From Streptomyces sp. NBC_01454 (lineage in GTDB: Bacteria > Actinomycetota > Actinomycetes > Streptomycetales > Streptomycetaceae), in NCBI RefSeq assembly GCF_036227565.1, contig NZ_CP109460.1, forward strand, positions 4,898,001-4,962,000: 64,000 nt of DNA, written 5' to 3'. Under the pieces are notes generated by a model. That model had not been told where the DNA came from and did not search any database. It saw nothing but the letters and a program-made list of their open reading frames with translations. A program made the translations under genes and the position numbers. Below, piece by piece: positions 56,246 through 64,000 of this stretch (position 1 is its first letter; each line of letters opens with the position of its first letter).

Positions 56246-57586
56246 ATGGCCGACGCCGCTGGACGGCTCACCAAGCTCGCCGAGGAGGTGCTGGGAGCAC
56301 CGCTGCCGGTGCGCATCCGCGCCTGGGACCGTAGCGAGTCCGGCCCGCCGGGGGCGCCCACCGTCGTCATCCGCCATCGCCGCGCGCTGCGCCGGCTGCT
56401 GTTCAAGCCGGGCGAGCTGGGCCTGGCCCGCGCCTGGGTGGCCGGTGACCTCGACATCGAGGGCGACCTCTACGCCGCGCTCGATCTGCTCGCCGGACTG
56501 ATCTGGGAACGCCCCGGCGGCGGAGGATCGCGCCGCGCCGCCGTGCTGCGCGCCCTGGCCCGCCCGGAGATCCGCGCCGCCGCCCGCGAGCTGCTGACCC
56601 TGGTCGGCGCCCCGGTGCCGCCGGCCCCGCCGGTGGAAGAGGTCAGACGCCGCCGCGGGCCGCTGCACACCCTGCGGCGCGACAAGGAGGCCATCAGCCA
56701 CCACTACGACGTCGGCAACGACTTCTACGCCCTGGTGCTGGGCCCGTCCATGGTCTACTCCTGCGCGTACTGGGAGACCGGCGAGGCCGCCGGAGGCGCT
56801 GCCGCCACCCTGGAGGACGTCCAGCGGGACAAGCTCGACCTGATCTGCCGCAAGCTCGGTCTCCGCGAGGGCCAGCGGCTGCTGGACGTGGGCTGCGGCT
56901 GGGGCTCGATGGTGCTGCACGCGGCCCGTGAGTACGGCGTGCGGGCGGTCGGCATCACCCTCTCCGAGGAGCAGGCCACCTTCGCCCGCAAGCGCATCGC
57001 CGAGGCCGGGCTGGCCGACCGGATCGAGATCCGGGTGCAGGACTACCGCGAGATCCACGACGAGCCGTTCGACGCGATCTCCTCGGTCGGGATGGCCGAG
57101 CATGTCGGCCGGACGCAGTACGCGGAGTACGCCGACGCCCTGTACTCCCTGCTCAAGCCCGGCGGGCGGCTGCTCAACCACCAGATCGCCCGGCGGCCGG
57201 TCGTGGACGAGGACGCCTACCGGGTCGACGAGTTCATCGACCGCTATGTCTTCCCGGACGGTGAACTGGCCCCGCTCGGCCGGACCGTCGGCCAGCTGGA
57301 GGACGCCGGTTTCGAGGTCCGGGACGTGGAGGCGATCCGTGAGCACTACGCGCTGACGCTGCGGCGCTGGGTCGCCAACCTGGAGGAGCACTGGGACCGG
57401 GCGGCGCGCCTGACGTCCCCGGGACGGGCGCGGGTGTGGCGGCTGTACATGGCCGCGTGCGCGCTGTCCTTCGAGCGCAACCGCCTGGGCGTCAACCAGG
57501 TGCTGGCGGTGCGCACGCCGGACACCGGGGACGCGGGGCAGCCGCTGCGGACGCGTACCTGGCGCCCGGCCGCACCCGGCGCCTGA
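56246..57586 (+). CDS. cfa: Cyclopropane-fatty-acyl-phospholipid synthase family protein
   Basis: 446 residues from the ATG at 56246, which has GGAGG at 56233-56237; a GTG at 56237 is in frame but overlaps this site. N-terminal lipid-binding domain (about 1-120), then the SAM methyltransferase core: SHHYDVGNDFYALVLGPSMVYSCAYW, LLDVGCGWGSMVLHAA (SAM loop), SSVGMAEHVG and HQIARR. It would transfer a methylene/methyl group to an unsaturated acyl chain in phospholipid. The desaturase at 14276 would supply such substrates. It is convergent with the ABC permease gene. Confidence 0.9.
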   Translation: MADAAGRLTKLAEEVLGAPLPVRIRAWDRSESGPPGAPTVVIRHRRALRRLLFKPGELGLARAWVAGDLDIEGDLYAALDLLAGLIWERPGGGGSRRAAVLRALARPEIRAAARELLTLVGAPVPPAPPVEEVRRRRGPLHTLRRDKEAISHHYDVGNDFYALVLGPSMVYSCAYWETGEAAGGAAATLEDVQRDKLDLICRKLGLREGQRLLDVGCGWGSMVLHAAREYGVRAVGITLSEEQATFARKRIAEAGLADRIEIRVQDYREIHDEPFDAISSVGMAEHVGRTQYAEYADALYSLLKPGGRLLNHQIARRPVVDEDAYRVDEFIDRYVFPDGELAPLGRTVGQLEDAGFEVRDVEAIREHYALTLRRWVANLEEHWDRAARLTSPGRARVWRLYMAACALSFERNRLGVNQVLAVRTPDTGDAGQPLRTRTWRPAAPGA

Positions 57587-57594
57587 AACGGCGG

Positions 57595-57632
57595 CCGCCC
57601 GCCCGCTCCCCGGGAAGGGGGCGGGCGGGCGG
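57595..57632. terminator. Bidirectional terminator between cfa and ABC permease
   Basis: A 12-bp CCGCCCGCCCGC/GCGGGCGGGCGG stem (57595-57606 with 57621-57632), extended inward by about four pairs, 9 bases after the cfa stop and 24 before the convergent permease stop. Confidence 0.75.
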
Positions 57633-57655
57633 ACCGGGAGGCCGTGCCGGGCCGG

Positions 57656-60220
57656 CTATTCGGCCTTGATGGCTTCCAGCATGTTCAGCCTCGCCGCCCG
57701 GAGCGCCGGCCACAGGGCCGCCAGCACGCCGACCAGCCCGGCCAGGCCCAGGAAGAGGGCCAGCTCGCCCCACGGCAGGACCAGTTCGTAGGTGGGCAGG
57801 CCGCCTTCGATCAGCTTGCCGACCGCCCAGCCGAGGAACACCCCCAGCCCGGTGCCGAGCACCCCGCCGAAGAGCGAGATGATCAGCGACTCCAGCCGCA
57901 CCATCTGCTTGATGCCGCGCCGGTCCAGGCCGATCGCCCGCAGCATGCCGATCTCCTGCGAGCGCTCGAAGACCGACATCGCCAGGGTGTTGACGACCCC
58001 GAGCACCGCGACGACCACTGCCATGCCCAGCAGGCCGTAGAGCATGTTCAGCAGGATGGTGAACAGCTTGGAGACGGCATCTGAGATGTCCTGCTTATCC
58101 GAGATGGTGAGGGCCGGGTTCTTGCCGAGCGCCTTCACCAGCTCGTCCTTGTGCGCCGCGGTGGCGCCGCCGTCCATCTTGACCAGCAGCTGATCGGTGG
58201 TGATGCGCTTCTGGTGCGGCGCCAGGGTGCCGTTGTCGAGGATGATGCCGTTGAACATCTGGTTGCCCTCGAAGATGCCCGAGACGGTCAGGTCGGCCTT
58301 CTTGCCGTCGGGGAACGTCACGGGGAAGCGTGAGCCGCTCCGCAGGCCGTACTCCTTGGCGGTCGAGTCGGCCACGACCACCCGGTCGCCGTGCAGGCTG
58401 CCCAGCGATCCCTTGGTGAAGTCGAGTTTGCCGAGCGAGCCGAACGTCTTGCCGTCGACGCCGGTCACGCCGGTCACCGTCCTGCTGTCCGCGCCCGTTC
58501 CCGTGCCGACCCGGACCATGTCCTTGCGCAGCGGGGTGACCGCGGAGACTCCCGCCGCGCCCTTGACCGCCTTCTCCGCGCTGGGCGGCAGACTCCCTCC
58601 CTGTCCTTGGACCATGGAGATGGAGTAGTCGGCCTTCAGCGCGGAGGCGGCCACCTTGCTGATGCCCTGCTGCACACTGCCCGCGATCACCGTCATCCCG
58701 GTGATCAGGGTCAGCCCGATCATCAGGGCCGAGGCGGTGGCGGCCGTACGGCGCGGATTGCGCAGGGCGTTCTGCCGGGCGAGGAGGCCGGCGATACCGA
58801 AGCCGCGCAGGACCGGCCCGCCCAGCGCGATCAGCGGACGGGACAGCAGCGGCGTCAGGACGAACACGCCGATCAGCAGCAGCATCCCGCCGAGGCCCAT
58901 CATGTACCGGCTGGTGTCCTTGCCGTCGTCCAGGGAGACGGCGACCAGGACCGCGGCCGTACCGGCGCCGGCGAAGAGCGCGCCGATGACGTTGCGGACC
59001 ACCAGCGACTTGGTGGTGGCCGCGGCGTGCACGCTGTTCATCGCGGCGACCGGCGGGATCTTCGCGGCGCGCCGGCCCGGCAGCCAGGCGGACAGCACCG
59101 TCACGGCGATACCGACACCCAGCGAGATCAGGACCGTGGTGGCCGAGACCTGCAACGGCCCGTCGGGGACCGTGCCGCTGCCACTGCCCAGCGTGCGCAG
59201 TACCGCGCCGATGCCGATGCCGGCGACCATGCCCGAGGCACCGGCGATCGCACCGACCATGAACGCTTCGAGCAGCACCGAGCGGGTGACCTGGCGGCGG
59301 CTCGCGCCGACCGCCCGCAGCAGCGCCAGCTCCTTGGTGCGCTGGGAGATCAGCATGGTGAAGGTGTTGGCGATGACGAAGATGCCGACGAAGAGTGCGA
59401 CGCCCGCGAAGCCCAGCAGGGCGGTCCGCATGGCGTCCATCGAGCTCTTGCCGGCCTCGGCCTGCTCGTCGGCGAGTTCCTTGCCGGTGGTGAGGGTGGC
59501 ACCGTCCCGGGGCAGCGTCTTGTCGATCGCCTGCTTCAGCGCGGCCTGGGACGTCCCCGGCGCGGCCTTGACGTCGATCTCGCTGAATCCGCCGGGCACC
59601 CCGAACAGCTTCTGAGCGGTCTTGGTGTCGAACAGGGCCAGGGAACCACCGGACATGCCCTGGCCGCCGCCGGTGGTGAAGATGCCGGTCAGCTTCTGCT
59701 CGTGGACCGGTCCGGCGACGGCTATCCGGACGGTGTCACCGACGTGGTAGCCGGCCTTCTTGGCGGTGTCCTCGTCCAGCGCGAACTGGTCGGCGCGGGT
59801 GGGGGCGGCGCCTTCCTTCATCGGATAGCGGGCGTCCTTGCCGTCCTTGCCGGGGAAGTAGTTGCCGCCGCTGCCGCCCTGGCCGACCAGCTTGCCGTCC
59901 TTGTCGGCGACCGCGGTGGAGCCGTTGACGACGCCGGTGGCGGAGGCGGCGCCGGGGACCCGGCCGACCGTGTCGAGCAGCTTGCCGTCGAGCCGGGGGT
60001 CCTTGGACGGGACGCCCGGGGCCTTGTCGGACGACTGGGGGGTGAGGGCGACGTCGATGTCGTCGAAGCTCTTCTGAGAGCTGTTGCGGAAGGCGGTGGA
60101 GAGGGTGTCGGTGTAGACCAGGGTGCCGGAGACGAAGGCCACGCCGAGCATCACGGCGAGGACGGTCATCAGCAGCCGGGCCTTGTGCGCGAGCACATTG
60201 CGCAAGGCGGTACGGAACAT
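57656..60220 (-). CDS. ABC transporter permease (FtsX/MacB type)
   Basis: 854 residues. An N-terminal helix (14-36), a MacB-like periplasmic domain (about 40-265), three helices (about 268-380), a central helix cluster (about 405-510), a second extracytoplasmic domain (about 515-690) and three more helices (about 700-850): two FtsX-type units in one chain. Such permeases pair with a LolD-like ATPase and export lipids, peptides or drugs, or act as mechanotransmitters. The ATPase gene is 49 bases upstream. Confidence 0.92.
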   Translation of the reverse strand: MFRTALRNVLAHKARLLMTVLAVMLGVAFVSGTLVYTDTLSTAFRNSSQKSFDDIDVALTPQSSDKAPGVPSKDPRLDGKLLDTVGRVPGAASATGVVNGSTAVADKDGKLVGQGGSGGNYFPGKDGKDARYPMKEGAAPTRADQFALDEDTAKKAGYHVGDTVRIAVAGPVHEQKLTGIFTTGGGQGMSGGSLALFDTKTAQKLFGVPGGFSEIDVKAAPGTSQAALKQAIDKTLPRDGATLTTGKELADEQAEAGKSSMDAMRTALLGFAGVALFVGIFVIANTFTMLISQRTKELALLRAVGASRRQVTRSVLLEAFMVGAIAGASGMVAGIGIGAVLRTLGSGSGTVPDGPLQVSATTVLISLGVGIAVTVLSAWLPGRRAAKIPPVAAMNSVHAAATTKSLVVRNVIGALFAGAGTAAVLVAVSLDDGKDTSRYMMGLGGMLLLIGVFVLTPLLSRPLIALGGPVLRGFGIAGLLARQNALRNPRRTAATASALMIGLTLITGMTVIAGSVQQGISKVAASALKADYSISMVQGQGGSLPPSAEKAVKGAAGVSAVTPLRKDMVRVGTGTGADSRTVTGVTGVDGKTFGSLGKLDFTKGSLGSLHGDRVVVADSTAKEYGLRSGSRFPVTFPDGKKADLTVSGIFEGNQMFNGIILDNGTLAPHQKRITTDQLLVKMDGGATAAHKDELVKALGKNPALTISDKQDISDAVSKLFTILLNMLYGLLGMAVVVAVLGVVNTLAMSVFERSQEIGMLRAIGLDRRGIKQMVRLESLIISLFGGVLGTGLGVFLGWAVGKLIEGGLPTYELVLPWGELALFLGLAGLVGVLAALWPALRAARLNMLEAIKAE

Positions 60221-60269
60221 GGGGCTCAGTCCTGGAGGAGAGGTCCGGAGGGCGGGCGGCGGCTGCTGA

Positions 60270-61052
60270 TCAGCTCGTACGGCGCTTGCTGTCGAAGCCC
60301 TTCATCCGCTCCAGCACCAGGTCGGCGGTCGGATCGGGCATCTCGTCGACGATCTTGCCGTCGGCGAGGAAGACCACGCGGTTCGCGTAGGAGGCGGCGA
60401 CGGGGTCGTGGGTCACCATGACCACGGTCTGGCCCAGTTCGCGCACCGAGTTGCGCAGAAAGCCGAGGACCTCGGCGCCGGAGCGCGAGTCGAGGTTTCC
60501 GGTGGGCTCGTCGGCGAAGATGATCTCGGGCCGGGAGGCGAGCGCCCGGGCGACCGCGACCCGCTGCTGCTGGCCGCCGGAGAGCTGGCTGGGGCGGTGC
60601 TTGAGGCGGCCGGAGAGGCCGACGGTCTCCACGACCCGGTTCAGCCAGGCGCGGTCCGGCTTACGGCCTGCGATGTCCATGGGCAGCGTGATGTTCTCCA
60701 GGGCGGTCAGGGTCGGCAGCAGGTTGAACGCCTGGAAGATGAAGCCGATCTTGTCGCGCCGGAGCTGGGTGAGCTTCTTGTCCTTCAGCCCGGTCAGTTC
60801 GGTGTCGCCGATGCGGGCGGAGCCGCCGGAGATCGAGTCCAGCCCGGCCATGCAGTGCATCAGCGTTGACTTGCCGGACCCGGAGGGGCCCATGATCGCG
60901 GTGAACTGGGCCTGGTGGAAGTCGACGGAGACCGCGTCCAGGGCGACCACCTGGGTCTCGCCCTGTCCGTAGACCTTGCTGAGATCCGTGGCGCGGGCAG
61001 CCACCGAGGTGGCGTGCTGGGCGCGGGATACGCCGGAGTGGGTGGTGGTCAC
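60270..61052 (-). CDS. ABC transporter ATP-binding protein (LolD/MacB-like)
   Basis: 260 residues from the GTG at 61052 (AGGAG upstream). Walker A GPSGSGKST, Q-loop FIFQAFNLLP, signature LSGGQQQRVAVARAL, Walker B IIFADEPTGNLD, and the H-loop MVTHDP are all present. It drives the FtsX-type permease encoded directly downstream. No substrate-binding lipoprotein or two-component system is adjacent. Confidence 0.94.
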   Translation of the reverse strand: MTTTHSGVSRAQHATSVAARATDLSKVYGQGETQVVALDAVSVDFHQAQFTAIMGPSGSGKSTLMHCMAGLDSISGGSARIGDTELTGLKDKKLTQLRRDKIGFIFQAFNLLPTLTALENITLPMDIAGRKPDRAWLNRVVETVGLSGRLKHRPSQLSGGQQQRVAVARALASRPEIIFADEPTGNLDSRSGAEVLGFLRNSVRELGQTVVMVTHDPVAASYANRVVFLADGKIVDEMPDPTADLVLERMKGFDSKRRTS

Positions 61053-61522
61053 GGGAACGAGCTCCTGTCGGTGGAGGTGCCTGGCACGGTGCCCACGAGG
61101 GCGCCTGCCGCGAAGCGGAAGCGGGCATTTCCATCGTGGGTCAGGGAGCCGCTCCGGGACGTCAACCCTGGTGACCGTCCTGGCCAACCCCTGGGGCGTA
61201 GCCGTGCGCACCGTGGTCATCCCTGGGGAGGAGACGGGCCCTGAGGACGCTGCTGCGCCCGCAGCAGCCGGAGGAGCGGGAGCGGCGCCGTGACGGGGGC
61301 GCCGAGGGGGCGTCGAGTTTCCGTCAATTCGGGCATGAATTTGCGCCCGGGGGCTTCCCGGTGCAAGCAGGCTTCAGGCATGTGCCGAGGGCCTGTACCG
61401 GGCGCTGATGCTCACTCAGTTGCCAATAAAATAAGACAACCTCGGGAAGAGCGGCCGAACTGTGCCGTGCGCTGCGGGCTACGCTCGTGCTGCCCTCTTT
61501 GAGGTGGCATGGGGGATCCCAG
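61053..61522. other. Intergenic region with divergent promoters (ABC operon and bldA)
   Basis: No gene is seen. An AT-rich stretch (AATAAAATAAGACAA, about 61424-61438) and a TACGCT -10-like hexamer at 61480-61485, about 38 bases before the tRNA, probably belong to the bldA promoter region. The half nearest the ATPase is GC-rich. Confidence 0.45.
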
Positions 61523-61607
61523 GCCCGGATGGTGGAATGCAGACACGGCGAGCTTAAACCTCGCTGGCCTACGGGCCGTGCCGGTTCAAGTCCGGCTCCG
61601 GGCACCA
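61523..61607 (+). tRNA. bldA: tRNA-Leu (anticodon UAA), bldA
   Basis: 85 bases including an encoded CCA. Acceptor GCCCGGA (61523) pairs with TCCGGGC (61597-61603), discriminator A. The anticodon loop CTTAAAC gives TAA. A long variable arm (about 61567-61580) marks a class II tRNA, and the T-arm has GGTTCAAGTCC. This is the sole type of tRNA that reads the rare UUA codon in Streptomyces and controls morphological development and antibiotic production. It is followed by an 8-bp hairpin terminator. Confidence 0.95.
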
Positions 61608-61627
61608 CCCAAAAGGCGATTTTGGGT
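61607..61627 (+). terminator. bldA terminator
   Basis: ACCCAAAA (61607-61614) pairs with TTTTGGGT (61620-61627) around loop GGCGA, directly after the encoded CCA end. Confidence 0.8.
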
Positions 61628-62455
61628 GAAGCGTCAACTGCATCGCAAATTGCTGTGCGCCTTCCCCGTTCGACCACGGGAAGCGGCCGGGTATCCGGGG
61701 CAACGGCAAGCGGGTTCGCGCTCCCGGGCGCGGACGCCGGGTGCGCCGTACGGCAGTTGACCGAGGCGCCGCGATGCGCCTGGGCTCCCGTGCGTTGCGC
61801 CGGGCCGCCGTGCACCGCCGTCGGTGCCGAGCCGGGTCGCGGGCGCCGTGTGAGGGGCACTCAGAAGTCCTTCAGGCCGCCCCGTAGCCGAAGTTGACGG
61901 TGCGTCGAGGCAGTTGAGGTCGTCCACGCGGGCTTCGCCCCGTCCCGCTGCCGTTCGCCGCTGTCCGCCGCCGTCGGGTGTCCGGCCCCTCCTCCGTCCG
62001 TACGAGGGCATGCCGGGCGGGCGACGGGCGCCACCGCCGGTGAGGAGGTTCGGGCGGACGCGGTGGCCGGCGCGCCGCGGGCGGGACCCGTGCCCGTCCG
62101 GCGGCCCGCACCGGGGTTTCCGCTATTTCCAGGCGCCGCGGTTTCGTGCCCTTTCGGCGGCACGGGCCGTGGCATGTGCGGGGCGGCAAAGGCAAATGCC
62201 TTGTGATGCCTTCCCGGGATGGCCGATCTTCCTTCTCTGGCGCATGTGTTTGATACCTGCGCTTCGCCTTGCCGGGCCCCGCGCGCGCTCACTTCGGGAG
62301 GCGTCGGCCGCCATTCCGGGCCGCTTCCGAATTCCGTTCGCGCGGGAATGCGCGCCGGGGTGCGGGCATGCCGGGGCGCCCCGAGGACGTCTCAGGGGGA
62401 CCCGGAGTCGGCAGCCGGGAGGGGGGAGTCGGTGGCCGGGAGCCCGGCGGGTGGG
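61628..62455. other. Long non-coding region after bldA
   Basis: 828 bases between the bldA terminator and the methyltransferase stop with no protein frame that looks real on either strand. Open frames here are rich in Arg/Pro/Ala, as expected from GC-rich non-coding DNA. It could hold a small RNA or a decayed gene. Confidence 0.5.
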
Positions 62456-63178
62456 TCAGGCGGGGGCCACCGGGGTGGTGGGGGCCGTCCGCGGAGCGGG
62501 TGCCCGCAGTGTCTGGACCTGTGCGGGAGGGAGGTTGCCCCACACCGTGGAGCGGTGGACGCCGTAGCGGTGCTCGAAGTCCTCCAGGACGGCGGTGACC
62601 GCACGGTGGCGGGTCACCTCCGTGCGGCGGCTGAAGACGGTACGGGCGATCTCGGTGCCGAGATAGCGGAAGTACGTCAGGTGCCCGCCCGGGGTGAGCG
62701 CGGAGAGGTACCGCTCGAAGATCGACTGCACCACGTCGGGTTCGAAGTTCGCGAAGGGCAGGCAGGAGACGATGATGTCGTAGCTGTGCGGGGCCAGCCG
62801 CATGTCCGTGATCGACTCGGGCACCAGCCGTATCTGCGGAGCGGCCCCGGCCAGATCCGGGTCCCGCTCCATGGATTCGGTGAGTATCCGGACGAAACTG
62901 GGGTTGACCTCGACGACGTCCAGCTGGTCCGCGGGTCCGACGAGCCGGGCCAGGGCACGGGTGACCGTGCCGGTTCCGGCGCCGACCTCCAATATCGCGG
63001 CGGGGCTGCTGAGCTTCCGCTCCTGGAGGGGGACCGCGAGCCGGGAGGCCAGCCGTCGGCTGCTGGGAGCGATCGCTCCGGTGAGGCGTTGGGTGCGGGT
63101 CGCCTCCTGGAGGAACGCCCATCCTGCCGACGGGCGCCAGGGCGCACTGGGCCGGTGCGTGGTCTGCGTCAGATCCAT
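62456..63178 (-). CDS. SAM-dependent methyltransferase (phospholipid N-methyltransferase-like)
   Basis: 240 residues from the ATG at 63178 (a GTG two codons earlier is possible; neither has a clear ribosome site). SAM loop ILEVGAGTGTVTRAL (about 62-76), acidic end of strand 2 LDVVEVNP, IVSCLPFANFEPDVV after strand 4, and GGHLTYFRYLG. FLQEATRTQRLTGAIAPSSRRLA at the N-terminus matches the PmtA/rRNA-adenine-methylase-like branch that methylates phosphatidylethanolamine. The C-terminal 30 residues are Pro/Ala/Thr-rich. Substrate not certain. Confidence 0.82.
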   Translation of the reverse strand: MDLTQTTHRPSAPWRPSAGWAFLQEATRTQRLTGAIAPSSRRLASRLAVPLQERKLSSPAAILEVGAGTGTVTRALARLVGPADQLDVVEVNPSFVRILTESMERDPDLAGAAPQIRLVPESITDMRLAPHSYDIIVSCLPFANFEPDVVQSIFERYLSALTPGGHLTYFRYLGTEIARTVFSRRTEVTRHRAVTAVLEDFEHRYGVHRSTVWGNLPPAQVQTLRAPAPRTAPTTPVAPA

Positions 63179-63328
63179 GCGCACACGCTAGGGGGCAGAT
63201 CAATTCCGGCCAATGGTCGGAGCGACTCCCGGGAACGCCGCTGACCGGGGCCGGAGGGGCGGTCCGACACGGCTGTGCCCCTTGATACCGCGGAATCAGC
63301 GGCTCCAGAGCACCGTCGGGGCCCCGGC

Positions 63329-63368
63329 GTGAGAGGGGTCACCCGCCGGAGCAAGTGACCTCTCTCAC
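63329..63368 (-). terminator. Terminator of glycosyltransferase gene
   Basis: GTGAGAGGGGTCAC (63329-63342) pairs with GTGACCTCTCTCAC (63355-63368) at 13 of 14 positions, loop 12 bases, 17 bases beyond the glycosyltransferase stop. Confidence 0.75.
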
Positions 63369-63385
63369 ACCGGAAGTCGCCCGGC

Positions 63386-64000
63386 TCAGCGCTCCACGAG
63401 CGCGAACAGACTCTCCCAGCGGCCGACGATCTCCTCGGTGGAGAACCGCTGGATGTTCTTCCGGGCCGTCTCGCCCATCGTGTCCCGGAGGTCCTTGTCG
63501 GACATCAGGGTGTCCAGGTGCCGGGCGAATTCGGTGATGTTGCCCGGAGGGGCGAGCAGTCCGTCGACGCCGTCCGAGATGATCTCGTGGACACCCGGCG
63601 CCACATCGAACGCCACACACGGGACGGCGGTCGCCATCGCCTCCATGGGAGCCAGCGGGAAGCCCTCGCCGCGCGAGCTGAGCGCGAACACCGCGCTCTC
63701 CCGCAGCGCCCCGGGAACGTCGGCGGTGCGGCCCATCCACTCGACCGAGTCCACGATGCCCAGCTCCGCGGCCTGCTTGCGCAGGGCGTCCGCCTCCTCG
63801 CCGGAGCCGTAGATCCGCAGCGTCCAGTCCGGATGCTGCGGCGCGACCCTCGCCCAGGCCTCCAGCAGCAGATCCACGCCCTTCTCCTCGTGGAGCCGGC
63901 CGATGCTGACCACGCACTTGCGGGAGCGGTCCGAGGGGACCTCCGGGAAGAACGGCAGCGGGTTGGGCATGAAGCCGACGTTGTCCATGCGCTGCCGGAT
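63386..64000 (-). CDS. GT4-family glycosyltransferase (5' end outside window)
   Basis: The C-terminal ~205 residues of a GT-B glycosyltransferase are visible; the frame is open to the right edge (IRQRMDNVGFMPNPL...). SIGRLHEEKGVDLLLEAW opens the donor domain, LRIYGSGEEADALR follows, and RGEGFPLAPMEAMATAVPCVAFDV contains the EX7E-type motif binding the nucleotide sugar. It resembles GalNAc/glucosyl transferases of exopolysaccharide or teichoic-type pathways. The start and N-terminal acceptor domain are beyond base 64000. Confidence 0.88.
   Translation of the reverse strand: MRQRMDNVGFMPNPLPFFPEVPSDRSRKCVVSIGRLHEEKGVDLLLEAWARVAPQHPDWTLRIYGSGEEADALRKQAAELGIVDSVEWMGRTADVPGALRESAVFALSSRGEGFPLAPMEAMATAVPCVAFDVAPGVHEIISDGVDGLLAPPGNITEFARHLDTLMSDKDLRDTMGETARKNIQRFSTEEIVGRWESLFALVER

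Noticed and set aside
61861..62292. Possible small proteins after bldA on either strand
   Set aside because: Arg/Pro/Gly-rich translations without hydrophobic core, motif or ribosome site.

Overview
The window is high-GC actinobacterial DNA and almost certainly a Streptomyces chromosome core segment. The signs are GTG starts, very strong G/C bias at third codon positions, and a gene order I recognise from S. coelicolor (recalled from memory, not searched): galT-galE-galK, then desaturase-ppc, pth-rplY-prs-glmU, mfd, MazG, two Rpf-type muralytic enzymes, eno-divIC-DUF501-ppx, ndh, and bldA, the tRNA-Leu that reads UUA.

Layout. 1-4600: galTEK operon (Leloir pathway) and an orphan LuxR-type response regulator. 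4600-9850: minus-strand SDR plus GH42 beta-galactosidase, then a MarR regulator divergent from a trans-aconitate methyltransferase-like enzyme and a VOC protein. 9866-13220: a four-gene minus-strand cluster of lower GC and un-Streptomyces-like codon use (a small WXG100-type protein, a 394-residue WXG protein with a hydrophobic hairpin, and two proteins I cannot identify), which looks like an acquired type VII secretion (T7SS) substrate island. 13560-23240: TetR and fatty-acid desaturase with a clear operator, ppc, pth, rplY, prs, glmU and tRNA-Gln. 23550-30312: an orphan sensor kinase followed by a compact polymorphic-toxin-type locus. It holds a YwqJ-like deaminase with SUKH-3, divergent from a WHH nuclease fused to SUKH and a 945-residue protein with a deaminase-like motif and a C-terminal SUKH-4 domain. 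30400-38013: LCP wall-polymer ligase, DivIVA-like coiled coil, a 14-TM exporter and mfd. 38014-38515: a non-coding block made of a giant nested inverted repeat. 38516-46359: a chloramphenicol-phosphotransferase-like protein that has lost its P-loop lysine, a DUF2079 membrane protein, a SurA-like lipoprotein, MazG, an MFS/LysR pair and a P450. 46598-52620: two LysM-bearing Rpf enzymes (the second behind a c-di-AMP riboswitch), eno, divIC, DUF501 and ppx/gppA. 52883-64000: Tat-exported amidase, ndh with a Rex-type operator, a cyclopropane-fatty-acid-synthase-like methyltransferase, an FtsX/LolD-type ABC exporter, bldA, a methyltransferase and a glycosyltransferase cut by the window edge.

Most genes are housekeeping: central carbon (gal, ppc, eno), nucleotide and wall precursors (prs, glmU), translation (pth, rplY, tRNAs), repair (mfd), envelope remodelling (LCP, Rpf, amidase, divIC) and redox (ndh). 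The less ordinary material is the T7SS-like island, the toxin/immunity locus and the 38-kb inverted-repeat block. All functions come from reading motifs and context; no searches were run.
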